DNA of 34,884 bases, taken from positions 1 through 34,884 of the forward strand of contig CAMOGR010000216.1 in the NCBI GenBank assembly GCA_946614205.1, read 5' to 3'. Shown piece by piece: positions 17,151-25,319 of this stretch. A program made the translations under genes and the position numbers. The number at the start of each line of letters is the position of its first letter. Within the stretch, counting starts at the first letter, position 1. Source of the DNA: an uncultured Bacteroidales bacterium. GTDB taxonomy: Bacteria > Bacteroidota > Bacteroidia > Bacteroidales > UBA932. Below the pieces are notes generated by a model. The model was given only the letters and a program-made list of their open reading frames with translations. It made no database searches and was not told where the DNA came from.

Positions 17151-20069
17151 ATGAAAAGAATAACATACTTCCTCGCAGCGGCGGCTCTCGTGCTGACAGG
17201 CTGCGCCAAGGAACAGTTCGAGCACCCCAGCGAGCAGAATGCGCCCCAGACTGCGTCGGCCTACAATCCGACCGTCACCGTCGACCAGGAGCTCAATCAG
17301 GTGACCTTCTCGCTCGGAGAGAAGGGCGTCATCCCCGTATGGGTGTTCCAGGACAGCGCGGGAGAATTCACTGAATACCGCGCCCGCGACGACTTCCGCC
17401 GCATCTTCACCGCTTCCGGCGACTACAAGGTGCGCATGTACGTCATGAATGCATCCGGAACCTCTCCCGACTATGTGGAGAAGTCATTCCATATCGACAA
17501 CACCCTCGTCGATTTCTCCAAGTACGTAAAGTATATTTCAGGCAGCGCTTCCCGCACATGGCGCATCAACAATGCCGTTGAGGCTCACCAGGCCTGCGGT
17601 CCCGACATCAGCGACCCTGTGAGCTGGTGGTCCGCCAAGCCCGATGAGAAGGAGGCTTTCGGCCTGTACAACAGCCGCATGACCTTCACCGGAGACGGCA
17701 AGTACACCTTCGATCCGGGTGAGGACGGCACTTTGTACGTGAACGTAGGCGTGACCGCGGCACCCTATGCCGAGGCAGGCCACGACGCCGACTACCAGGT
17801 TCCCGTGAGCGTCACCGACAGTGAATACAAGTTCACCGTAGAGGGAGACGCCCTCATGCTGGCCCTGCCCAGTGCGGCACCGTTCGCCTACATCCCCAAC
17901 GACGACTTCGTCAAGGACACCCGTTTCCACCTCATGAGCCTTACCAACTCCGAGATGGTGCTGGTCGCATATACTGCAACCGGCAACAACGGCGGTTCCA
18001 TCGCGTGGCAGTTCATCCTCACCAGCAAGGAGGCATCGGCTCCCGAAAGCCCTCTTGCAGGCACGTGGGTGATGGATTCCGAGGCTTCCGGCCACATGGC
18101 CTGCGGCCCCGATGCGGGCAATCCCGCCGGCTGGTGGTCCGCCGCGCCCAACGAGAAGGCCGACTTCGGCGTTTACGACAACAAGCTCACGTTTGAAAAC
18201 GACGGAACCTACACCTTCGATCCGGGCGAGGACGGCCTCATCTATGTCAACTGGGGCTGCGCCACCGTGGACGGCCAGACCCACACCGAGCCCGACTTCA
18301 CCCTTGCCTGGGAGAAGCAGACCGGCAAGTATCAGTTTGACGGCGAGACGCTTACCCTTCCCGCCAACTTCACCGTGGGGTATATCCCCAATGATGCCAG
18401 TTACGCCAATCCCGTATTCACCGTCACCGAGCTTACCGACAGCCGCATGGTCCTGGTGAGCGTCACCGACGGCATCGCCTGGCAGTTCATCTTCAAGAAG
18501 GAAGGTGCCCAGGGCGGACCGGACACCCCGGATCCCGGCACCGGCGACCTTGTCGAGGGCGAGAACCTCTGGGCGGGTGCCGAGTGCTCCATGGCCTACT
18601 GGTACAGCGCCGCTGACTGGAGCGGCAACCTGACGCCCGCAGAGGCCGAGATTCTTTCAGGCAACGGCCTCCGAGTCGTCATGCCCGAGGGAATCGGCGG
18701 CAGCGAGTGGATGGGACAGAACTCCTTCCACCTTGCAGGCGTAGGCGCATCCAAGGACGAGAAATACGATTTCTGGCTCACCCTTGAGGCTGACGAGGAC
18801 ATGACAGTCACCGTCAAACTCGCATGGGAAGGTCACGACACCACCAACGAGTTCTTCTACGACAACAACGTCCAGCTCAAGGCGGGCGAGCCCTTGAAGT
18901 ACGTCAAGGCTTCCATCGAAACCGACCCCGGCAAGGATGAGCGCAACGACTACGATGGCATCGTGCTGTTCGTCGACACCGGCCGCAGCCCTGCCGGCAG
19001 CCAGGTCAAGATTACCGACATCCACTTCCAGAAGCACATCGGCGGCGGCGTTCCTGTCGACCCCGGCACTCCCGAGGTGGATTATACCACCAACGATCCT
19101 TCCATACCCGCAAGTTACTTCGACGTTGAGGGTGCAGGCAACCTTTGGCGCAGCGCTTCAATTTCCAACACCTACTGGTACAGCGGCGCCGACTGGGCCG
19201 GCGGCCTGGAGCCCATGGTCTTCAAGGCTGACGACTGGGGCGGCATCAAGGTCATCATACCCGAAGGCATCGGCGGCAACGAGTGGATGGGACAGACCGT
19301 GTTCCACACCGACATCCCTGCTTCCGCATCCTCCAGCTATGATTTCTGCGTCACCGTCAAGTCCGACGAGGACATCAACGACCTCACCTTCAAGCTTGCA
19401 TGGGAAGGTAACGACAACGACCATGCGATGTTCTATGTGAACAACGCCAAGATAAAGGCCGGAGTTCCCTACACCTTCAAGATGAAGGAGCTCGTTCCCG
19501 ACGTGGATTACGACAAGCTCGTCCTCTTCATCGACTGCGGCCGCTGCAAGGCCGGCACAGCCGTTTCCTTCACCAATTTCTGCTTTCAGCAGACCCCCGG
19601 AGCCGCCTCTTACGGCGAGAACCTCTGGGTGGACTCCTACCTCAAGGAAACCTGGTTCAGCCCCGCCGACTGGAGCGGCGGCCTTGATCCCGGCGCGTCT
19701 TACGAAGGCGGAGTGCTCAAGCTTACCGTTCCCGACGGCGTAGGCGGTTCCGAGTGGCAGGGACAGGTGAAAATCAATGCTCCCGTTGCGGCTTCCGTCG
19801 CAAAGCAGTACGATTTCTCCTGCAAAATCAAGGCTGACGACAACGTCACCGTCACCGTCAAGCTGGCCGATGCGAACGACGATTCCAACCACGCGTTCTT
19901 CTACGACAACGCCGTGGTGCTCGAGGCGGATACGCCTCTGGCATACAGGAAGACTCCCGTTGCTCCCGACCAGGATTATGCCGAAACTATGCTTATCTTT
20001 GACTTCGGCCGCTGCCCTGCAGGCACGGCAATTGAAGTGACTGACATAGTGCTCCGTGAAATCCAATAG
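17151..20069 (+). CDS. Multi-domain surface glycan-binding lipoprotein with three tandem binding modules
   Basis: A 972-residue lipoprotein (LTGC, Cys18) without an obvious catalytic domain. In order it has a PKD-like beta domain (about 38-118), two copies of a lipocalin-like module (about 128-292 and 300-450) sharing ACGPD, GWWSA/SWWSA, TFDPGEDG and YIPND, a Pro/Gly/Asp linker (about 452-466), and three copies of a CBM4-like jelly roll (about 471-628, 662-813, 822-970). The CBM4-like copies share ENLW, an aromatic YWYS-ADW or WFSPADW block, GGSEWMGQ or a variant, and a D-GR-PAGT block. Its place after SusD and before GH16 fits the SGBP-B position of beta-glucan PULs. The aromatic repeats are probable glucan-binding sites; this is inference. 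Confidence 0.88.
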   Translation: MKRITYFLAAAALVLTGCAKEQFEHPSEQNAPQTASAYNPTVTVDQELNQVTFSLGEKGVIPVWVFQDSAGEFTEYRARDDFRRIFTASGDYKVRMYVMNASGTSPDYVEKSFHIDNTLVDFSKYVKYISGSASRTWRINNAVEAHQACGPDISDPVSWWSAKPDEKEAFGLYNSRMTFTGDGKYTFDPGEDGTLYVNVGVTAAPYAEAGHDADYQVPVSVTDSEYKFTVEGDALMLALPSAAPFAYIPNDDFVKDTRFHLMSLTNSEMVLVAYTATGNNGGSIAWQFILTSKEASAPESPLAGTWVMDSEASGHMACGPDAGNPAGWWSAAPNEKADFGVYDNKLTFENDGTYTFDPGEDGLIYVNWGCATVDGQTHTEPDFTLAWEKQTGKYQFDGETLTLPANFTVGYIPNDASYANPVFTVTELTDSRMVLVSVTDGIAWQFIFKKEGAQGGPDTPDPGTGDLVEGENLWAGAECSMAYWYSAADWSGNLTPAEAEILSGNGLRVVMPEGIGGSEWMGQNSFHLAGVGASKDEKYDFWLTLEADEDMTVTVKLAWEGHDTTNEFFYDNNVQLKAGEPLKYVKASIETDPGKDERNDYDGIVLFVDTGRSPAGSQVKITDIHFQKHIGGGVPVDPGTPEVDYTTNDPSIPASYFDVEGAGNLWRSASISNTYWYSGADWAGGLEPMVFKADDWGGIKVIIPEGIGGNEWMGQTVFHTDIPASASSSYDFCVTVKSDEDINDLTFKLAWEGNDNDHAMFYVNNAKIKAGVPYTFKMKELVPDVDYDKLVLFIDCGRCKAGTAVSFTNFCFQQTPGAASYGENLWVDSYLKETWFSPADWSGGLDPGASYEGGVLKLTVPDGVGGSEWQGQVKINAPVAASVAKQYDFSCKIKADDNVTVTVKLADANDDSNHAFFYDNAVVLEADTPLAYRKTPVAPDQDYAETMLIFDFGRCPAGTAIEVTDIVLREIQ
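17532..18500 (+). repeat. Two in-frame lipocalin-like modules of the glycan-binding lipoprotein
   Basis: Two homologous modules of about 155 residues at about 17532-18026 and 18048-18500. They share ACGPD, WWSA, the exact string TFDPGEDG and YIPND at matching places, and both end in IAWQFI. This indicates an internal duplication. Confidence 0.75.
18561..20060 (+). repeat. Three in-frame CBM4-like modules of the glycan-binding lipoprotein
   Basis: Three modules at about 18561-19034, 19134-19589 and 19614-20060. Each opens with NLW and an aromatic/ADW block and ends with a D-GR or DCGRC-AGT segment. Copies 1 and 2 share PEGIGG and EWMGQ; copy 3 has PDGVGG and EWQGQ. The first linker (between copies 1 and 2) is longer and Pro/Asp-rich, while copies 2 and 3 are almost contiguous. 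Confidence 0.8.
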
Positions 20070-20072
20070 CAG

Positions 20073-21149
20073 ATGCGAAAAATGATTTTTACTGCGCTCC
20101 TTCTGGCCGCTGCCGTTTCATGCAACGGCCCGAAGGAACCTGTGGAGACGACCGACAACGTCAAGACCTCCCCGGAGGCCTTGACGCTCTCGGCCGAGCC
20201 GCAGACCGTAGTGCTCCAGGTGAACGCCGGCGAGGCCTTCCAGGCTTACTGCAACGACGAATGGGTGAAGGTTGATCCTTCATATACCGCAACCGCATCG
20301 GGAAGCGTGAACGTTACCGTCACCGAGAACCTCGACTATGAACCCCGCACTTCCGAGGTCGTAATCAAGGCCGGAACCGTTCGTCACAAGGTGTCCCTGA
20401 CCCAGGCGGCCGCAACCTCTCCTTCCATCGTGGCCCCCGAGGGCTACAGGCTGGTGTGGAACGACGAATTCGACACTCCCGGCAAACCCTCTTCGGAGTG
20501 GTGGTACGAGACCGGAGGCGGAGGCTGGGGCAACAACGAGAGCCAGGTTTACGTTTCCGGCAGCCAGGACGGCGAGGACCTTGCAAGTATTTCTTCCGGC
20601 ACCCTCAAGATAAAGGCGCAGAAGATAGGCGGCACTGTGTATTCCATCCGCATGAATACAAGCAAGAGCTGGACTTACGGCTGGTTCGAGGCCGCCATAA
20701 AGGTGAGCGACGTGCGCGGTTCATGGCCCGCATTCTGGATGATGCCCAAGAACTTCAAAACCTGGCCCGGCGACGGAGAGGTCGACATCATGGAATACGC
20801 CATCTCCACCCAGGGACAGAACCGTTCGTCCTCCAGCATTCACTGCAACGCATTCAACTGGCCCAAGGGCACCCAGAAGACCCACGTGCAGTCTGTCAAG
20901 AACGCAGCGTCCGAATTCCATGTCTATGCATGCGAGTGGACTGCCGACTGGATGAAGTTCTACATCGACGGCAATCTGCACCTTACTGTGAACAACGACG
21001 GCCAGGGCTACGACCACTGGCCCTTCTACACCCCCTTCTACCTCAAGCTCAACATGGCCTGGGGCGGAAACATGGGCGGCACGACGGACGAGAGCGCCCT
21101 TCCTGCCGTGTACGAAGTCGACTACGTCCGTGTGTTCCAGAAAAAATAG
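20073..21149 (+). CDS. GH16 endo-beta-glucanase lipoprotein with BACON domain
   Basis: A 358-residue lipoprotein (AVSC, Cys17). Residues about 32-112 form a BACON-like beta domain, often a spacer or glycan/mucin-binding module. Residues about 122-357 form a GH16 jelly roll. The catalytic motif E-x-D-x-x-E is intact in GEVDIMEY, with nucleophile Glu236, Asp238 and acid/base Glu241; this spacing is that of the laminarinase/lichenase-type GH16 branch. It would cut beta-1,3- or mixed-linkage beta-1,3/1,4-glucan at the cell surface. Sequence alone does not separate these substrates; agarase or porphyranase activity is less likely. Gaps of 3 bp before and 6 bp after place it in the PUL 2 operon. 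Confidence 0.93.
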   Translation: MRKMIFTALLLAAAVSCNGPKEPVETTDNVKTSPEALTLSAEPQTVVLQVNAGEAFQAYCNDEWVKVDPSYTATASGSVNVTVTENLDYEPRTSEVVIKAGTVRHKVSLTQAAATSPSIVAPEGYRLVWNDEFDTPGKPSSEWWYETGGGGWGNNESQVYVSGSQDGEDLASISSGTLKIKAQKIGGTVYSIRMNTSKSWTYGWFEAAIKVSDVRGSWPAFWMMPKNFKTWPGDGEVDIMEYAISTQGQNRSSSSIHCNAFNWPKGTQKTHVQSVKNAASEFHVYACEWTADWMKFYIDGNLHLTVNNDGQGYDHWPFYTPFYLKLNMAWGGNMGGTTDESALPAVYEVDYVRVFQKK

Positions 21150-21155
21150 ACCGCT

Positions 21156-22742
21156 TTGAGGCTTCGGAGGCATATATTCCTGATGTTCGTTTTCCTGCTG
21201 GCGCTCTCCGCCTGCAGGAAAGACCGGATTGAGGAAGATACCTCCGACCGCCTCAAGAGCGTTACCGTGCTGGGCGCGGAAGTCGTTCTGCCCAGGGATG
21301 GCACCGCCGAGATATCCTTCAGAATCGCCGACCCGGGCTTTTCCTTCAATTACAACGTCTCTTCTTCCTACTGCCAGGTGCGGCTGCTGCGCCGCGACGG
21401 TTCGGCACCGGACTGCTTCCGTCTCCACAACGTGCTCGGCGGCGGACAGCCCGGCCTTTATACCGCAGTGCTCAAGGACAGCGGCGCCGGACAGGATTAC
21501 AAAGAAGAGGTGTGCATAACCATCGTGCAGTTCGGAGCGGGAGGCGAATCCTACGTGGCCTCCTCCTACCTTACAGTGCGCAGCGAGACAGAGCAATACA
21601 GCGTGCTGGTCGAGACCGGCCTTCCGGTCATATACATCGACACCGAAAACGGCAAGGCGGTGACGTCCAAGACGGTTGAGGTCCCTGCCGTGCTGAAGGT
21701 CAAGGGCGCCGGGGCTTATTCCGACCAGCCGCAGGTGAACTGCACCATCCGCGGCCGCGGCAACACCACCTGGAGCTGGCCCAAGAAGCCGTATCTCGTG
21801 AAGCTCGAGAACCGGCTCAAGATGCTCGGAATGCCCGAGCACAAGCGCTGGGTGCTGCTCGCCAATTTCATGGACCGCACGCTGATGCGCAATCTGGTAT
21901 CCATGAAAGTGGCGTCGCTCACAGCCCTCGAATGGACTCCGCGCTGCGTGCCGGTGGAGCTAGTCCTCAACGGCAGGCACGTGGGCAGCTACCTGCTTAT
22001 CGAGCAGGTGCGCGTAGACGAGAACCGCCTGGACATATCCGAAGACCGGGGCTGGCTGCTGGAACTCGACTTCCACTACGACAACGAGATACAATGGCAT
22101 GACCACGGCATCCCCTTCGGAATCAAGTATCCCGACCCGGACGACATCACCAAGGACCAGATAAATTACATCCGGAAGCATATCGCCGAAGTGGCGAACA
22201 CCATCTACGGCGCCTCCTTCGCCGACCCCGAAACCGGATATGCCCGGTGGATAGACGTCGATTCGTTCGTCGATTACTGGATATTATACGAGGTGATGGG
22301 GAACCACGAGCTGGGCAACCCTGGCAGCGTGTTCTTCCACATGGAGGAGGGAGGGAAGATTTACGCAGGTCCCCCGTGGGACTTCGACTGGGGGATACTG
22401 TCCTACAACACTTCGCCGCATGCGAAGACGGGTTTCGTCAACATGAATGCCATCTGGTATTCACGCCTGTTCAAGGATCCGGCCTTCCGCACCCGCGTGC
22501 GTGAGCGCTTCCGGGAACTGCTGCCTGCGCTGCAGACCATTCCGGCATACATCGACGAGTGCGAGGCGCTGCTTGAAGAGTCTGCCAGGCTCAATTTCGC
22601 CATGTGGGACCCTGCCGGCGACGCTTCCATGAACGGCGGTCACATAATCAACGGCGACGAGAGAATGAGCTATGCCGATGCAGTGGCGCGGCTGCGCAGC
22701 ATTTACGAAGAAAGACTTAAAGTCATAGGAGACAATTTATGA
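21156..22742 (+). CDS. CotH-family lipoprotein (probable TTG start)
   Basis: A 528-residue protein with a CotH-type domain in its C-terminal part (about 155-510) and a 130-residue beta-rich N-terminal region. CotH blocks present are IRGRGNTTWSWPKKPY (198-213), HKRWVLLANFMDRTLMRN (229-246) and GPPWDFDWG (405-413), the last holding the metal-binding aspartates. The first ATG (21183) would give only ten residues before the lipobox cysteine and no basic n-region. The TTG at 21156, 6 bp after the GH16 stop, gives MRLRRHIFLMF with lipobox LSAC (Cys20), so I prefer it. CotH proteins are atypical protein kinases in spore formers; the role in a PUL is unknown. The stop overlaps the symporter start by ATGA. 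Confidence 0.85.
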   Translation: MRLRRHIFLMFVFLLALSACRKDRIEEDTSDRLKSVTVLGAEVVLPRDGTAEISFRIADPGFSFNYNVSSSYCQVRLLRRDGSAPDCFRLHNVLGGGQPGLYTAVLKDSGAGQDYKEEVCITIVQFGAGGESYVASSYLTVRSETEQYSVLVETGLPVIYIDTENGKAVTSKTVEVPAVLKVKGAGAYSDQPQVNCTIRGRGNTTWSWPKKPYLVKLENRLKMLGMPEHKRWVLLANFMDRTLMRNLVSMKVASLTALEWTPRCVPVELVLNGRHVGSYLLIEQVRVDENRLDISEDRGWLLELDFHYDNEIQWHDHGIPFGIKYPDPDDITKDQINYIRKHIAEVANTIYGASFADPETGYARWIDVDSFVDYWILYEVMGNHELGNPGSVFFHMEEGGKIYAGPPWDFDWGILSYNTSPHAKTGFVNMNAIWYSRLFKDPAFRTRVRERFRELLPALQTIPAYIDECEALLEESARLNFAMWDPAGDASMNGGHIINGDERMSYADAVARLRSIYEERLKVIGDNL

Positions 22743-23893
22743 AGAAGATAAAGCTTCCGCTGGTGGCAAAAGTGTTGATAGCCATTGCGTTCGGTATCCT
22801 GTTCGGACACTTTGTGCCGGGCTGGGCCGTGCGCGCGGGCAATACGCTTACGGGCATTTTCGACCAGTTGCTTCGCTTCTTCATTCCGCTTATCATCATT
22901 GGTCTCGTGACGCCTGCGATCGCCGATTTCGGCAGGCGGGCGGGTAGGATGCTGGTGGTCACCGTGCTCCTGGCCTATTTCTTCACGGTATGCTCGGGGC
23001 TGTTCGCCTACGCCTTCAGCGTGAATCTCTTCCCCGGAATGCTGTCGCAGGGCTCGCTCTCTGCGCTCGAAGAGGCCGGAAGGGAGTTCGCGCCATTCTT
23101 CACCATCAACATTCCTCCGCTCGCCGACGTCATGACCTCTCTCGTACTCTCCTTCATGCTTGGCCTAGGCATTGCCGTGACCGGGGCGGAGAAGATGCGA
23201 GCGTGGTTCGACGAACTGCGCAACATTGTGGTCCTGAGCATCGAGAATGTGATTATTCCGCTCCTGCCGTTCTATATTTTCGGTCTGTTCATGGACATGG
23301 CAGCCGCAGGTAAGGTCGGCCCCGTGCTGGGCTCTTTCCTTGCCGTCGTCGGCGTGATTCTGGGAATGACATGGGTGCTGCTGCTCATGCAGTATCTGGT
23401 GGCCGGACTGGTGGCCCGCCGCAATCCCTTCAAGGCGCTCTGGGGCATGCTGCCCGCCTACCTTACCGCCCTCGGCACCTCGTCTTCTGCGGCTACGATT
23501 CCGGTTACGCTGCGCTGCACAGTCAGCAACGGAGTGCGCTCCGACGTGGCGGGATTCACTGTTCCCCTGTGCGCCACGATACATCTTTCCGGCAGTACGC
23601 TCAAGATAACTTCGTGCGCCATAGCGCTTATGCTGATGATGGGCATGCCCTTCGACTTCATGACCATGCTGGGTTTCATCATGATGCTGGGCGTCACCAT
23701 GGTGGCGGCTCCGGGAGTGCCCGGCGGGGCGATTATGGCGGCTCTGGGAATACTCGGTAGCATTCTTGGCTTCGACGCCACGCAGCAGGCCCTCATGATT
23801 ACGCTCTACATTGCGATGGACAGCTTCGGCACCGCCTGCAACGTGACCGGCGACGGAGCCATCGCACTGATTATCGACCGTATATCAAAATAA
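22739..23893 (+). CDS. Dicarboxylate/amino-acid:cation symporter (DAACS/GltP family)
   Basis: A 384-residue inner-membrane carrier with the DAACS fold. The first hairpin loop carries the serine-rich TSSSAATIPVTL (247-258), and the C-terminal substrate/cation site has MDSFGTACNVTGDGA (360-374). Members move glutamate, aspartate, C4-dicarboxylates or serine/threonine with Na+ or H+; the substrate here cannot be assigned. Its ATG overlaps the CotH stop as ATGA, so it is translationally coupled to the last lipoprotein gene of PUL 2. That is unusual, because it is not a sugar transporter. It ends 1 bp before the convergent RNase H gene. Confidence 0.92.
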   Translation: MKKIKLPLVAKVLIAIAFGILFGHFVPGWAVRAGNTLTGIFDQLLRFFIPLIIIGLVTPAIADFGRRAGRMLVVTVLLAYFFTVCSGLFAYAFSVNLFPGMLSQGSLSALEEAGREFAPFFTINIPPLADVMTSLVLSFMLGLGIAVTGAEKMRAWFDELRNIVVLSIENVIIPLLPFYIFGLFMDMAAAGKVGPVLGSFLAVVGVILGMTWVLLLMQYLVAGLVARRNPFKALWGMLPAYLTALGTSSSAATIPVTLRCTVSNGVRSDVAGFTVPLCATIHLSGSTLKITSCAIALMLMMGMPFDFMTMLGFIMMLGVTMVAAPGVPGGAIMAALGILGSILGFDATQQALMITLYIAMDSFGTACNVTGDGAIALIIDRISK

Positions 23894-23894
23894 A

Positions 23895-24326
23895 TCAAAG
23901 GGCTCCCGACTCCGCCAGGCAGAGGGCTTCCGTGCAGAGGCTGTCGCAGCGTTCGTTCCAGGCATCGCCCCGGTGGCTGTGCACCCATTTGAATTCCAGA
24001 CGCAGCTTTCTCTCTTTTTTAACCTGCCTGTACAGGAGCAGCAGGTCGCTGTCGGGCTTGTTCTTGCGGGCAGGGATGCGTCCGAGACCCCATACGGCAT
24101 ATAGGTAATCTGTGATTATCAAGGCTTTGCTGCCATAGGGCAGGGCCTGCATGGCCGCTATTATCGCCTTCAGCTCAGCCCTCTGGCTGGTCTCCTTGCG
24201 CAGCACGAACGAGTCTTCGCTCACAAGCGAAAGGTCGTCCGCCTTCAGGATGATGTACGCTCCCGCTCCGATGTTGTGGCTCACGGAGTAACCGCCGTCG
24301 GTATATATCACATACTCGCCTTTCAT
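23895..24326 (-). CDS. Ribonuclease H-like protein
   Basis: A 143-residue RNase HI-type domain. The four acidic catalytic residues are present: Asp10 in YTDGG, Glu51 in QRAELKAI, Asp73 in IITDY and Asp128 near the end of HRGDAWNERCD, with His118 in the flexible HSH loop. It would cleave RNA in RNA/DNA hybrids. It lacks an N-terminal hybrid-binding domain. Its start is 3 bp after the DUF4421 stop, so it is probably the last gene of the PreA-DUF4421-RNase H transcript. It is convergent with the symporter, with 1 bp between stops and no terminator visible. Confidence 0.88.
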   Translation of the reverse strand: MKGEYVIYTDGGYSVSHNIGAGAYIILKADDLSLVSEDSFVLRKETSQRAELKAIIAAMQALPYGSKALIITDYLYAVWGLGRIPARKNKPDSDLLLLYRQVKKERKLRLEFKWVHSHRGDAWNERCDSLCTEALCLAESGAL

Positions 24327-24329
24327 TGT

Positions 24330-25319
24330 TTAAAAACGTACGCCGAGGGTTACGTTGGCTTTGGCAAGGGACCTGTTGATGCTGAAGTTAAGCTCCCTGC
24401 GGCTCCAGAAGAGCAAGTCTTCGGCCGTGGCGTGAATCCCGAAGTACCATTTTTTTATGTAGTACAGGACTGCGATGTTGCCTCCGGTGACGAAGATGGG
24501 CGATTCCCATGAGAACCGTTCGTTGTTCTCCCGGAATACGATTCTGGAGTCGTTCAGGAAGCCTACGGTTTCCGTGAGGCTGAGGTGAATCAGCCAGTTC
24601 TCTCCGGGGACCCAGTTGTAGCCGTATCCGCCGCCCAGGCCCAGATATGCCGTACCGGCGCCTATGATTTCTGCATCGGGATATGTCTCGGGATTGGAGA
24701 AAACGCCGTACACCTGGGCTTTGAAGGTAAGCAGGGGACTGCCTGCGCTGCGCAGCTGGCGATAGTTCTGGCTGGTCGCGGCGGGCATCGAAAAGCGCTT
24801 GCCGTTGAATGCAAAGTAGGCGCTCGCGTGAGTGGAAACCACGATGACATCGCCTCTGTTCAGTGCGAAGGCCACCCCGTCCACATCGGAGGAGCCGGAG
24901 AACCCGTATGCGAAGGACGCTCCGAGCGCAAAGCCGAAACGGTTGCCGTTGGATTTTATTTCCAGGTCGGCGCTTCTCTTCATCTTGCCGGGAACGTAGC
25001 CCAGGTCAAGCACGAGTCCGCGGTAGCCGGCGCCTATGGTCTGCTTGAAGACCAGGCCGCTGCGGGCGCTCAGGTCGATGTTTTTCCTGTCCTGCCCTCG
25101 TGCGTGCAAGCTGACGTTCTCCCAGGTATTTAAACTCTGGGTTCGCACCAGCCAGCGTTCCTGCGGGCGGTAGATGTAGGTGGTGTCGTAAACCTGATTG
25201 GACTGCCGCTTGCGGAACCATTCGTCCACTTTGCTGAAGAACTGGGCGTTGGCCGGTGCGCAGGAAAGCAGCGTCACGACTGCTATGAACAGGTGTTTGG
25301 CGAGCCTTGGTGCGGTCAT
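24330..25319 (-). CDS. DUF4421-family predicted outer-membrane protein
   Basis: A 329-residue exported protein: signal peptide 1-26 (cleavage after ANA), then FFSKVDEWFRKRQSNQVYDTTY and many short amphipathic strands, ending in GVRF with a terminal aromatic typical of beta-barrels. I recognise it as DUF4421, a Bacteroidetes family of unknown function. An upstream in-frame start 81 bases earlier is open, but ATG 25317-25319 gives a proper signal peptide and an ATGA overlap with the PreA-like gene. RNase H follows after 3 bp. The function remains unknown. Confidence 0.8.
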   Translation of the reverse strand: MTAPRLAKHLFIAVVTLLSCAPANAQFFSKVDEWFRKRQSNQVYDTTYIYRPQERWLVRTQSLNTWENVSLHARGQDRKNIDLSARSGLVFKQTIGAGYRGLVLDLGYVPGKMKRSADLEIKSNGNRFGFALGASFAYGFSGSSDVDGVAFALNRGDVIVVSTHASAYFAFNGKRFSMPAATSQNYRQLRSAGSPLLTFKAQVYGVFSNPETYPDAEIIGAGTAYLGLGGGYGYNWVPGENWLIHLSLTETVGFLNDSRIVFRENNERFSWESPIFVTGGNIAVLYYIKKWYFGIHATAEDLLFWSRRELNFSINRSLAKANVTLGVRF

